A program made the position numbers and the translations under genes. This document shows, in pieces, positions 35,728 to 47,576 of a stretch of 64,000 bases of DNA (position 1 is its first letter; every line of letters starts with the position of its first letter). Below the pieces are notes generated by a model. It had not been told where the DNA came from. It saw only the letters and a list, made by a program, of their open reading frames with translations, and made no database searches. Origin of the DNA: Toxonevra muliebris (lineage: Eukaryota; Arthropoda; Insecta; Diptera; Pallopteridae); contig OY829326.1 in NCBI GenBank assembly GCA_963691655.1, positions 111,263,388 through 111,327,387 on the forward strand, given 5' to 3'.

Positions 35728-35776
35728 CACATCCGGTTGATTTTACTCTAGGACAAGAGAAACGAAGTTTCATTCC
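35728..35776. mobile_element. Fragment of the GAAGTGAAACTTC family
   Basis: CACATCCGGTTGATTTTACT, CTAGGACAAGAGAAACGAAG and TTTCATTCC match the end module of the copy at 35945-36355, in the same orientation. Only the last 49 bp are present. Confidence 0.7.
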
Positions 35777-35944
35777 AAAAAAAATAATTCTAAAAATATT
35801 TTTTTCTTATTTAAAATGATTTAAAACCCAATTTTACATTTTCTTTATGTACATTTTATCCTTTTTTGTCGTCTCTTTCAAAAGTGGTGAAAAACTACAT
35901 ACGAGGGGTCAACGTATGATCATCGATATTCTATTTTTCAATCG

Positions 35945-36355
35945 CTAATTATTTTTGGGATTAATGCTAGAACAAAAGTTGCAACTCTGTGCCGGTAATG
36001 TCGATGACAATTATACACGAACACTTTTTGTGTGCGACATCTTCATGTGATTCCTTGGACATTGGCGCCATCTGTATGTGAAATGTATAACTGTCATAAA
36101 CTTTAAGATGACGACGCTATACATTATTCTTTCTGCCATAGGCGTGTGTGTGTGTATGTAATTAATATGTTTTATTGAATTAAAACTATTTATGAATCGT
36201 TTTTAAATAGTTTGCTCGTGAATTCAGTTATGGAATATCGATATTTAGCCCCTCATGCACATTGCTCGACAAAATTATGTCGCATTGCAAACTTACGCGC
36301 GGACGTCACCACCGGTTGATTTTACTCTAGGACAAGAGAAAAGAAGTTTCACTTC
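35945..36355. mobile_element. GAAGTGAAACTTC family, copy 3
   Basis: It matches 48031-48473 in the same orientation and 39505-39960 in inverted orientation. It ends with GAAGTTTCACTTC at 36343-36355. The opposite 13-bp end and the T run are missing, so this copy is truncated on its left side. Confidence 0.85.
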
Positions 36356-37419
36356 AAAAATGTGTGGCTGATAGTTGCAATTTAAACAATACGCCAACAC
36401 TAACTATGAAATATAAAACTACTAGAGCGTAACTGTACGCCATACAATCACACACCCATCTATATAAATATTTCACATTCGCTCACTCGCATACAAGCTT
36501 AAATAGTGGCATCGCTGGTATTATTGGAATTCTGACACTTCATTTAAAGATAAATAAAAAATGTTTGACCACTTGCAGTGCAAAGATTTTGTTGTCACAG
36601 CATTCGGTTAAAATGAAATATTTTGTGCTTTTAGTGTACGTACTATGAGGGAAATATACATACATATATATGTATGTGTTAGATAAATTGAAAGTAAAAT
36701 ATATCATTGTGGAGACAGCATACACAACACCGAACGCAACGTGATATTTACTCGGAAGTATTGTAGCTAGTTATCGTTTTTTAGTATTCGAAATGGAATT
36801 GGTGATTTTGATATAACAGTTTTTCCTTGTTGCAGCCAATATTGGCATATCAAAATCCAAAAAAGTTGATAAAATATGAAATTAAATTGGCATCGAGGAT
36901 TGTACTTTAAAATGCAATGACTTGTTATATGGTTCTCTTTCTCCTTGAATCAACTGATTTAAAATTACTGCGCCGAATAAATATGAAATTTTTACACAGT
37001 ATTAATTACATTAATGTTTACATTATATTTGAATTTAAATTACAATTGAATAATTAGAATTTATGCTGCTGGCTATTTATGCAATTTGTAGCTTACATAT
37101 ATACACGTCGTATATTTAATTACTAAACATTTGTAATTATAATGAAATGCATTCACACATGCTACATGACTTACTTTGTTTTTGTTTGTATTTTATTGCT
37201 ATACAAGAGACCGACATTAATTGTACAATCTTTTTTTCTACCTTTTAGATGGGAGAATGACCGTAAATATTCTTTAATACACTTTCGCCCCAATAAAATT
37301 TATTTATTATTTTATTGATTTAGACATGATTAATTTTGCGTACCATTATATTTTCCATAGAGAGAAAACTTTTCAGGAAAAAAAAAATCAACATGCAATG
37401 TTCAACAATTTATCTCATA
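36356..37419. other. No gene seen
   Basis: AT-rich. A GGCATCGCTG at 36509-36518 looks like an orphan end of the CAGGGATGCCAA family without a partner. There is no supported frame. Confidence 0.45.
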
Positions 37420-37421
37420 TA

Positions 37422-38861
37422 CGCTTATGGAAAGAATTAAAGGAACACCTAATTTTCAGTAGAAAAAAAGACAATTTTAAAATCGATGGATCTCAGCAAA
37501 ACATTGACCTAGAAAAAGAATTTAAAAAACCAAATTAAAGCTAAAAGTAACATAAACTTCTGAATTGTTTATTGATTTTAGAGTATTAGCAACTGAAAGG
37601 AGAACTCATCCCCTTAAAAATGCACTTTCATTTTCTAAACTTTTATTTGAGAAACTGCAGAGATATGCCGGTTAAAGTTTTACAGAATTTTAAGTGTCAA
37701 AACCAGAAATTAGCAAATTACGCTGTAAAGCATAATCACTCAATGTACGACTTTACCTTACTTCTCGTACAACCCTTCGATATTGCCTTTAGTAAGTAAC
37801 TTTAAACACGCATAGCTCTGTAGCCCCTAAACAGGTTTTAGAAAATAAAAGTGGATTTTAAAGGGATTGAGTTCACCTTCGGATGAAATAAACAATTCAG
37901 ATGGTTATGTTTGTTAACATTAAACTTGAAGGAAAATTTTTCTGAATTTCATATATTTACTTTTTCTGCCAATTCAAGTTTTATTGATCAAAAAAGTTTA
38001 CATGTTTGTGATTATTTTAGAATCTCATAACAGAGAGTTGAATCTTTAAAATAGTTTTTCATCTACGATAATCTAGGCCAAAGCTATTCGGCTTCTAGTG
38101 AAAAACTTGAATTTTTACTAAAAAATATGGTGGGGAAAAGAATAAAAAAACATTTTCAAGGTAAGAAAATTATCTTTCAGATCCATCCACTTTGAACATC
38201 AGAAAAACATTTTCCTACTCCGTACATTGCGTTAAACTGTGGATTTTTTTTTGTTTAACTATAATTAATTTTGTTATTTGAAGTTATATATAAACAGAAT
38301 AAAATGCTATATAAGCTACTAATATTTGAAATCATAACCCAGAATTATGGATTTGATTCCAAATATCTTCACTGAATAGAGATATTGAAAGAAACTACCA
38401 CTACCGTTCTATACACTTATGTTGTTGTTTTTTCCCCATTGTAGCTTATATAGGATATTGAAAGATTAAGAACTACCACTAAGATCACTGATGAGGAATT
38501 GTGGCGGATTCCGAAACGGCCGTCTGATTTGCCCGTCTCTATATACATTGTTGTTGTGATGACTACATTTGTTCATTAACCTGTTTATATATAACTTCAA
38601 ATAACGAAATTTACATGAACTTAAGTCATGACTTTGAAAATTAACCTCTAGATTTAATTTTCATAGTCTCCTAAAAAAATATAATTAATTTTTTATAAAA
38701 AATTTTTGCAAAAATCAAAAATATCGATAAAGGATCATAAATATGAAATATAGCTTTAATTTGTTTTTTTTCCTATGCCAATTTTTCGCTGAGATACATC
38801 GATTTTAAAATTGCCTTTTTTCGCTGAAAATTAGGTGTTCCATTAACTTTTTCCATGAGTG
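37422..38861. mobile_element. Tc1/mariner-type element with long TIRs, non-coding
   Basis: The inverted ends of about 80 bp (left 37422-37505, right 38782-38861) share ATGGAA, GGAACACCTAATTTTCAG, CAATTTTAAAATCGATG and ATCTCAG. TA flanks both sides (37420-37421, 38862-38863). The 1440-bp body contains no transposase frame but houses a smaller palindromic element at 38269-38608. Confidence 0.85.
38269..38608. mobile_element. Palindromic element nested in the 37422 element
   Basis: TTATTTGAAGTTATATATAA followed by ACAG (38273-38296) recurs as a perfect inverted copy at 38581-38604, and similarity continues outward a few bases. Inside, GATATTGAAAG and ACTACCACTA occur twice as direct repeats about 70 bp apart. 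The target duplication is unclear. Confidence 0.7.
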
Positions 38862-39150
38862 TAGTTATCAATGGTTTTCTATGAACGTAAATATTGTAAA
38901 GCAAAACCATATCTCTTTTGAGTTGTTGCTTTTACATGAATGTAATTTAAGATTATGAACATATGTAGTTATAGTACTTAGTTTTATATTAAAATAATTT
39001 CAGTTTTTTTCTCAAAGCACATTTTTTTATAAAGAAGTTTATTGGCTCAGTGTTGAGAAAACGTAGTGTAACTGGAAAAAGCACGAATGTCTCAAATTCA
39101 ATCTCCAGATCAAAAAAAAGCAGGGATGGTACTCACACGGAATAAATGTA

Positions 39151-39410
39151 CATATCGCTCATTTACGAAAAGACTGTCATAAGTCAAAAAAACACGAATT
39201 TTGAGTTAATGATACAGAATTATTCATTATATCACGCTTCATATAGTATTTAAATATTTCGTATTAATATCTTGTATACTCTGCGCTTGAGAATTATAAA
39301 TTTGTCTTCTTTTTTCTGCAAAGTGGGAGTCAATTGAAAACTTTAAACACGTTTTCTGCAAAATCGCGTTTTTTGAGTTATGACAGTCTTTTAGTAAATG
39401 AACGATATAG
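39151..39410. mobile_element. 260-bp TA-targeting MITE
   Basis: The left end CATATCGCTCATTTACGAAA and the inverted right end CTATATCGTTCATTTACTAA match over about 50 bp, including AAAAGACTGTCATAA. TA flanks both (39149-39150, 39411-39412). Non-coding. Confidence 0.85.
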
Positions 39411-39504
39411 TATAGAAACTATGTAAGAAATGCCCACAAAAAAATTGTAACAGAAAAATCAAAAAACCAAGTAAGCCGTGAATCTAAATTATGCGAAAGT
39501 TTTT

Positions 39505-39960
39505 GAAGTGAAACTTCATTTCTCTTATCCTAGAGTAAAACCAACCGGATGTGACGTCAGCGCGTAAGTCTGCAATGCGACGTAATTTTGTCGAGCAATG
39601 TGCATGAGGGGCTAAATATCAATATTCCGTAACTGAATTTACGAGCAAACTATGTAAAAACGATTCATAAATAGTTTTAATTCAATAAAACATATTGATT
39701 ACATACACACACACACGCCTTAGGCAGAAAGAAAAATGTGTAGCGTCGCTATCTTAAAGTTTATGACAGTTATGCATTTCACACACAGATGGCCCAAATG
39801 TCCAAGGAATTACATGAAGATGTCGCACACAAAAAAGAGTTCGCTACAATTGTCATCGACATTACCGGTACAGAGTTGCAATTTTTGTTCTAGAATTAAT
39901 CCCAAAAAAAAAAAAAAAATTAGTTGTGTATTAACAAACACAAGCCAGAAGTGAAATTTC
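39505..39960. mobile_element. GAAGTGAAACTTC family, copy 4, full length
   Basis: It starts GAAGTGAAACTTC (39505-39517) and ends GAAGTGAAATTTC (39948-39960), so the ends are direct repeats, as in copy 5 at 48031. The T-run/A-run near 39902 and the GTGTATTAAC sequence are shared. The 60-codon frame at 39736 is also present in copy 5, but the copies are so similar as DNA that this is no proof of coding. Confidence 0.85.
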
Positions 39961-40118
39961 TTGTGAACTAAACGATACAAGCAAATGAAATTAAAAAACA
40001 CAAGCCAATGAAGTGAAAAATTTAGCGATTTAAAAATTTCATTTGCTTGTTATTTGCTTGTGTTTCGTTTAGTTCACAAGAAGTTTCACTTCAGCCTTGT
40101 GTTCGTTAATACAAAATT
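39923..40118. repeat. Inverted duplication of the element end (palindrome)
   Basis: Left arm about 39929-39992 (GTATTAACAAACACAAGCCA, GAAGTGAAATTTCTTGTGAA, CTAAACGA) and right arm about 40030-40110 are inverted copies. The right arm carries GAAGTTTCACTTC at 40080-40092 and GTGTTCGTTAATAC after it. This makes a foldable structure attached to copy 4. The same right-arm sequence terminates copy 1 at 29040-29090. Confidence 0.75.
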
Positions 40119-40131
40119 TATTTTTTTTTTA

Positions 40132-40965
40132 TTATATTTCACATTTTGTAAATTCTTTACGAATAAAAAAGTATAATTCTTTGTTTTTAAAGAAGTTTAG
40201 AATTTTTCCAGGAATTCCCTTCATCAAAGCCTTTATTATGTTTTCATTATTGAGTTTAAAGGCTGCAATCAACTTAATCCTAAATTTCCTTATGTTCTTC
40301 GATACATTTTTCGTCTCCTTCAGTTTTCGCTTAATTAGAGCCCAACAGCGACCCATTGGTCTCAGATCTAGGTAGTTTGGTAGATTAGCTTAGGTATTAT
40401 ATCTGATGCACCACTCCATCGCTTTTTTCCAAAGTGGCATGATGCCAGATCGAGCCAAAAGAAGTTAGATACTTTATGCTGTATTACAAATGGCTTTAAC
40501 CTCTTTTGCAAGCATTTAGCAACATAAATATCCATGCTGATTGACCCAGAAGTTGCATACGATTAACTAAAATCTGTATTTTTCTGGCATATTTCTACGC
40601 TGATCTATATGTTTCGTCGTCTATGATGCAACACTGAAATATTGTTACAAAGTTTGCCTGCAATTTTTTTGTTCTATTTCTTGCATCAATGTTTTTCGAG
40701 ACTTTCTGAACTTTGGCGATTTAAGGCCAGCTTTCCTTTTCACTTTTGCGAAAAAGTGATTTAGCGCAACTGCATTTTTGAGATAATTTCTACTTTCTGT
40801 CCGAAGCACTTGGAATTTTATTAAAAATGCCCTTGACGCGTTTAGTACTGTGCAAGTCTCAAAACCCGACTAATAGTTTTACGGGACACTTTAACAGGTT
40901 TGACAATTTTTAAGTTACCCCATTTTGGATTTTATTAAAAAGCTTTCACAATAATTTTTCAAATT
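40132..40965 (-). pseudogene. Ancient full-length DD37E transposase relic
   Basis: Read on the minus strand in several frames, nearly the whole transposase can be followed. VSRKTISRVLR is the first HTH (about 40880), KRKAGLKSPK lies about 40715, CIIDDETY holds the first catalytic Asp (about 40620), SISMDIYVAKCLQKRLKPFV about 40500-40560, FFWLDLASCH holds the second Asp (about 40455), and NLPNYLDLRPMGRCWALIK about 40340-40390 is where the catalytic Glu should be but reads Gly. The C-terminus (ILNFFKNKEL) is at about 40160-40190. It is much more diverged from copies A and B than they are from each other, with many stops and shifts. No TIR was recognised. Confidence 0.85.
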
Positions 40966-43273
40966 TAAACTTGAGTATTTATTTTTAGCAAACACTTGTG
41001 TGGAAATGAAAATAATTTATTTTGGCTGCATCTGTCATTAAAACTAAAGATGATAATGCTATTTTTTTTTTATCGGGCACTTGTTACAAAAGTAGAAAGT
41101 AAAAAACTATGGTACAATTTTTTCGTGCGCTCTCCTTACGTATTAGTTGACAGGATCTAACAAAAATTGCATATGGAAAACAAATTTGAGAAAATTTGTT
41201 CATAAATTTTGCGGTGACTAAATGGTATACCCTAGCGGAGAATTAAATGGACTTAGCAAACTTAAGGGATCAGTAACATTGGTACTTATAAGATTTTATT
41301 CCGAAAGGGTTAAAAAAGACAGGCTAAAACTATTAAACTAGTATTTTTTATATATTGCTGCAATGTTTCTAAACTTCATATATAATTGCAAGAAAAATAT
41401 GAGCTATTTATTATAATTAAAACTAGCTCCACCATATTGAATGGTTAAACTGACAAAAACTCTTTTATAATAAATTATTTTTATCATTTTTTTGTAGCCA
41501 GTGAAATGCTTATATCATAACCGATATAAAGGTAAAACCCTTTACTACTTTAGCTGATTCAGCTTATATGCATAAAAAACTCCTCCTCTTACCTATTTTT
41601 AACTTTTTAACAAATTTGAACAAAGCAAAAAGTAAACAAAATACAATCAAGCATCGTCAGCTTTTATAGAAAAAATCAATCAGCAGGAAATTTTTTGCTC
41701 ACTTCATGCTCAAATAAATCAGAATATAAATTTCGCTATATTCGTTTATATCTACCAGTTAACCTGCCATCAATTTATGATGGAAACGGAGAAAAAAGAA
41801 TTTTGTATTAAATTTACTATAATAATTCTATATACATATATATGTATGTATATTTACTTCCTTACAAAGTGTATATATGAATTTATGAACAAAGGCAAAG
41901 GTTAACCGACAAATGAATCGGAAATTGTGCCTTTGACTCCATCATTTTCACTTGTCAACGAATATGTGTAAATAGTTAGACATGCCCAAATTTTATGGAC
42001 GATTACAATTTCTGGGCAGATATGACTAGTATAATCTTATTTCCGAGGAAAAATGAAGTATTATTTTGTTAATACTATACTACTACTATAATATTGTTAA
42101 AATCATTCTTGTTAAAAAATGTTTCCAATTTTTTTTAAATAAAAATCGGTAGATTTGTGGGATGAATTTTGTATAACCAATTCGGAAAAAGTTGAATATT
42201 ACTTTGAATGTTATTTACAGTGGAAGCAGAAACTTACTAAACAATTTCGTTCATTCGGAAGAAAAAACAAAATTTCTAATTTATCGAATGCTTTCGCGTA
42301 TGAATTAAAAAAAAGCATAGTAAAAATTAGTTAGACATCCGATATTAATAAAAAAAATTTTGGTCAAACAAATTTGAATGCTTCACAAACAATTTGCAGA
42401 AATAGAGCAGAAACACTTGTTCACATTTTCTATCATATTGTATACGTCATGACAGCCCAATTCAAAAATATTTTTTAATGAAAAACAAAACAATCGTGAA
42501 TTTCCGCTGTCCGGGAAAATTATTGGTTCGGTACTCTGCGGTGGACATTTCAAAAGACTGTACCGTTGCACTCAGAGCCTGCAATTCAGAATTGGCTGTT
42601 GTACAAGTACCAGAAAATCCCACATACCTATAACCACATACAGTAAAATCAACATAAAACAAGTTTAAAAACTCTAGAAAATATCTTTTTCAGTTTTGGA
42701 GATATTTACTTCAAAACAAGTTTTAAATTTTGTCTTCTTTCATAAATATTAAAAAAACGTACTTCATACGTAAAAGAACAGTCAACTGAAAGAACGAAAA
42801 AAAATTGTATTTCTCATTTTGAGAATTTTTTCTACATCGAACTGAAAAATGGAAGGACTTTAAATTTTTTGGGCACCTCTTCTTTACACTTCGGTTTATG
42901 TATGCATGTATCAGTGGCGTCTTAAGTTTTTTTGTGGCCCAGATTGTGAGTAAAAAATATTTTATTATTACATTATTTTTGTGATAAATATTTCATATAA
43001 TAAAACTCTTTTTAAGTTGGGTTAAATAAATAATACGTATGTAAAATATAAATAAAATGGTATTTAGTCGGTAGAAATTTGTAGAAAATTGTTTCAGAAA
43101 TCGAGGACTACTTTTGTGAATGGTGAAGTGGTTCAACATCACCTGGAAGACTGATATGTATCGTAAAGCACATGAGCAGACACTGGGAGAGCCAACGTAG
43201 GGATCGAGCTTTTTTTTAATAAAGAAATTAGACTGAGTCGAATTACAGGAGATTTTTGAAATCTTCATCGAAA
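40966..43273. other. Mostly empty; one G+C-richer patch
   Basis: AT-rich sequence. At 42480-42650 the composition is more balanced, and a 66-codon minus-strand frame (42462-42662) runs through it; I do not recognise it. CAGTGGCGTC at 42912 resembles a hAT end but has no visible partner. Confidence 0.4.
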
Positions 43274-44350
43274 CCAGTGGCGGTACGTCCATATAAGCCC
43301 AAAAGCCGGGCTTGCCTAAGAATTTTTAACTGAAAATTTGTACATTATGTACTTACAAAATTACTACTTATGTTTTAACTGAAAGAATAATTTTCTTTAA
43401 AAAATTTTTATTTGTATTACTCTGTTTTTCAATAGCTCGTATATGTACTAATTAAAAATTAAATGTGGATTATATAAAATACACACAAGCATTCATCATG
43501 CTATCGCAGTTCATCAAGTTGGCTTTTACGAGGCTTTTAAAATTTGAAAATGTATGTTTTCATAACATGCTATCTCCCTTATTCTTATAGGAAGTTCAGT
43601 AGCTTTTTTAGTATGTATGATTTTATATAGAACTTAAAAGCTGGCTTTCAGTTTTTGTTTGGCATTTGGAAAGTATTTACTCCACTTTCTTTTACTCCTA
43701 TTTTTTTGCACCATTAGTTTTTAGCAGAGTTTCGAACCGGTTAAATTTAGGTTCGTGTTAAGGTTCAGGTTCAAGCAAAAAATAACAGCGTGTTCCGGTT
43801 CAGGTTCAAATAAAAATGAAGCAAAACAAGGTTTTTCAAATAATAGTTTTACTTATTTACATCCATACATTTAGTTACTTTTCAATTTGGATTTTTTCAT
43901 TCCGTTAACATTTTCTTATATTTGATAATTTGCAGTTTTATTAATAAGGGTTATATTAAGAGAAATTATCGTTTTGTTTAAAAAATAGTATATCACTCAA
44001 GGATTTGTTTTTTAAATGATACCTTTGCGGAGCCTATGTCAATTTAAGTCCAAAAATGCCCTTTCTACGGTCACCTCCTGAATTTATATGCTCATTGTGT
44101 ATTTTTAATGTCAATATTTTAGCACGTCTAAAAACGTTGGTAAAGTCCAAACAGAGCTCCCATATTCCTTCTTCAATGCTTCAAAAGGGATCTAGATCAT
44201 TCCATCCTTATTGTCAATTTTAGCCTTTTTGGTTTGATAAAAAAAATGCACTGGGCTTGCCTCATCAGTAAATGCTAGCTCTTTTTTGAAAAGAACGACT
44301 AAATACAAAATGTCTGACATCATTTTTTTTTTTCAAGGAATACGCTTTCA
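43274..44350 (-). pseudogene. Possible hAT transposase tail with a CAGTGGCGG end
   Basis: CAGTGGCGGTACGTCCATAT at 43274 looks like a hAT terminus. On the minus strand, from about 44350 down to 44010, one frame with several stops reads KKELAFTDEASPVHFFYQTK, IPFEALKKEYGSSVWTLPTF and finally EVTVERAF (about 44053-44075). V(T/S)VERAF is the signature of the C-terminal hAT dimerisation domain. The partner TIR, the target duplication and the catalytic part were not found, so this stays tentative. Two copies of GGTTCAGGTTCAA lie near 43759 and 43799. Confidence 0.35.
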
Positions 44351-44773
44351 AAAGATTTATTCGAATTCGTCCTAGTTTGGTGGTTAAACACGCACTCGTT
44401 TTATCAACATTTTGTTACGTTATAAATCTTGCGAAAGTCATGTTTTTCAGACTGGTGTGCAGGACTTTGAAAAAACTGCTCAACTTATTATGTCTAATTC
44501 TGAAACGCGACCTCTTTGTTTTTGACTAGTTTATTTTTTACATCCATTATTACTATCGAAAATTGGGAAAATATTTTTTTTTTGTTCAAAAGCCCATTAT
44601 TTTGAGAAATCTGGATATTTTTCGTATGGGTCCATTTTCCGTATTGACGAAAAATTGTGTCCCAAGAAGAAGGATAAACGAATAAATTGAAGAAATCCTT
44701 TGTTTTTCTGTTTTTTAATTAACTTCTAAAGATTGGACTCGAAAATGGTGAGAGACAGGTATAGAGCCCTTTA

Positions 44774-45179
44774 ATCAAAGAGTATAGACTACAAAGAGGT
44801 CGCAATTTGCTCTTAGGCTTTTTGGAACGTAAAAAGCTAGAAACCATTTATGAGGTGCCATACCGATAAAGCGAACGCAACGGTTGGCAACCGGTCCATC
44901 GGACAAAAAGGTATGAATAGATGGGTTGACGGTGTTTGACGGAACAAATAGTTTACATTTCTTTTGGCAATTAACATTTAACATTTGATGTATTTTCTAT
45001 ATTCTTTATATACAAATATGCAAACGTTTTGTTTTGATTTTATGTATTTTGATTGATTTCTTTTTTGTTATGCACATGCATGTAGATACTTTTGAATATA
45101 CTTTTCTGCTTTGATTTTATGAAATTCAATAAATTCATTAACAATGAATAAATGAAAACTTACAAAAAATTATTATTAT
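44774..45179 (-). repeat. 400-bp dispersed repeat, copy 2 of 2
   Basis: It matches 27266-27667 from AATCAAAGAGTATAGACTAC to the TTATTATTAT end. The main differences are a TAACATT duplication near 44975 and a small change around 45075-45105. Confidence 0.8.
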
Positions 45180-45346
45180 ACGTTAATATTTTGAAATTGG
45201 CTAAACCGATTTTAAATCTGATTGGCTAACCTAATCGTCAAGCTCTTTAAATTGATATATAATATGATAGTGTAGCACTTCTGGATCTTCTGAAATAAAA
45301 ATGTTGTTACACTAATAAATGTATAGATGCTTTTTGCTCTCTCCCC

Positions 45347-46310
45347 TATTTGACCACTCCGATTTAAAAATTATGTTTTTGAATTAAATTTGACTAACTA
45401 TTATGAATTTCAATTGACACTTTCTGGAAACAATTTGACTACTCCAAATTGAAATTTACACTTCTTGATTCCAATTTCACATTTTCTGAATTCCGTTTGT
45501 ATACTTTGAATTGGAACTGATGCTTCTTAGTTCAATTAGATCGTTCCGAATTGAATCTAAGGCTTTCTGAATTAAAATTGACTACTTCCAACTGCAATTT
45601 TTGCTCACTGAATTTAAACTGTAGCTTCCTGAACTATATTTAGCTATTAGCTATAAAAATGTATGGTGTTTGAATTAAATTTGGTAATTATGAATTTCTG
45701 AATCCAATTCGACTATTCAAAATTTAAATTTAAATTCTCAAACTCAATTTGCTTATACCAAATTCAATTTCACGTTTTGTAAATGCAATTTGACTACTCC
45801 AAATAGAAGCTGAGACTTTTTGAGCTAAATATAACGACTCCAAATTTAAGCTGATCCTTATTGTCTTACTTCAACTTAAAATTGTTTAGTTCTTAAGTCA
45901 AATTGTTACTCCATGAACAACTCTACGGTTATTCCAAACACAAATTTATGGTATTTGCATTCCATCTGACAATTCTGAATTTTATTTACCACTTTCTGAA
46001 TCCAGTTTGACCTCTCCTCTCCTCTTTGAATTTAAATTTATTATTTCTGAATTATATTTAAGGTATTTAGGTATTTGAATTCTAATTGAGACACTCAATT
46101 AAATTTGATTCTGGGTTCGAATTGTCGTGCGGTCAATTCAATTTGACTATTCCTAACTGATTTCTGAATCAAATTTGACCACTCTGAATCGAAATTGGCA
46201 TTTCGTGAATTCAATTTGAAATGAGTTTCTGAGTCTAACTATTTGGAGTTCAATTTGAACATTTTAAAACCATTTTGGGCGCAAATAACAATTTCTGAAT
46301 TCAATCTCGA
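45347..46310. repeat. Degenerate tandem array, period about 20.7 bp
   Basis: A unit like GAATTNAATTTGACTACTTCT repeats across nearly 1 kb. Unit starts read off between 45381 and 45631 are 45381, 45405, 45426, 45446, 45467, 45488, 45508, 45529, 45548, 45569, 45590, 45610 and 45631. Sequence identity between units is low, but the phase is kept. Adjacent units often alternate between ...CAATTTGACTACTCC and ...AAATTTACACTTCT, which suggests a higher-order 41-42-bp unit. Confidence 0.85.
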
Positions 46311-47576
46311 AACGATGTAAAATAAAACAAAAGTCTTCTGGTGTCATTTTCTATGGTAATTTTAGTAGATAAGTCTGGAATATTTTTTTTTTTGCTTCCA
46401 AAAATATTCGATATCAAAATTTCTCAGTACAATACCACTCATACTATTTCCAATTCCAGCGCTGCCATTTCGTTTATCGTTTATCTCGTGCTCTCGTATC
46501 TTTGCGTGCATATAGTGGTCTCAAAAACAACAACCATGATGTATTTCCTGTGTTTGATTTTTTTACCCATATGTTTGGATGTGTGTGTTTCATGTCCATA
46601 TCATGTACAAACTTTCACATTTTTTGCCAGTAATTTAAATATTTGCTGAAGTTGTGTTGAGAAAAAAAAACCTCAATATCTACAAATGAAAGAGGGGAAA
46701 CAAGCCAATTTTATTTCATTCCAATTTTCAATTGGATTTGCTTAAACACCCCTTTCTCTTCCAATTCAATCACACTACATACATAGGAATGGCGTTTAAT
46801 TTAAACTGCATTGTGTTTTTTTTTTCATTGTTGTAACTTTTTTGTTGCAGGAGTTGTGTATCAGCATCCCACTGTTGCCCATATGTATCATACTGTTGTT
46901 TGTTGTTTACTTTTTTTGTGTTTATTCTTTTATTGGTTTTATCTTATATTGAATTCAACAATGAAAATGATTCATGCATGTGTGTATATTGAATATTTAT
47001 TTATTTATTTGAGAACTTAAAGTGGCACAACAACCCAAATTTAATTGGAGCAATTTGTAATGAATATATCGGTTGTTCAGTATTCATATTAACCCTCTAG
47101 TTCCCAAGCCGGCCTCACCAAAAGGGATAAAATTGCCACCATAAAAGTTTTCTGTTGCTACATTTAATCATATCGTTGAGGGAATTTCCCAAGCTTTCAA
47201 AGAAATTCATCAGTTAGCGACAGTCAAAATGAAAAATTTGTGAAAAATAGGAAAATTAATTATTTTGATTATGATAAAAGTAAAAAAAAATAAATTAAAT
47301 ACTTCCCGTCATACTATAAAAAAAAACTAGCTATGGATAGCTGAGAATTTGAATTTTTTATATAAAATATTTAATTACTTAAAACAAAAGCTCATTTAAC
47401 AACAAATAGTTTTAGGCGTTTCCCACTTCATAAAACCACGCCCATTCGTTTTTTTTTAGGTTTTTAAATCAGTTTATAATTTTTACGCCAATATTAATCA
47501 ATTCAGATTTTTTTCCTCGTTACTTGTAAGCGGGTGTATAAGTAATATGTATAAAGGTGATAAATTGTGGCACTAA
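46311..47576. other. No gene seen
   Basis: AT-rich; the 102-codon frame at 46341-46649 has no recognisable domain. TTAACCCTCTAGTTCCCAAG at 47091 resembles a piggyBac end but no partner was found. Confidence 0.4.

Noticed and set aside
36509..36518. GGCATCGCTG as end of another CAGGGATGCCAA-type hAT MITE
   Set aside because: No opposite end or 8-bp duplication nearby; ten bases can occur by chance.
39736..39954. 72-codon frame starting MCSVAILK, also present at 48068-48253 on the minus strand
   Set aside because: Both lie in copies of the same non-coding repeat, and the frame ends in a lysine run from the poly-A/T tract. Conservation is at DNA level and no domain is visible.
47091..47110. 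piggyBac-type end TTAACCCTCTAGTTCCC
   Set aside because: No inverted partner found downstream within 1-2 kb.
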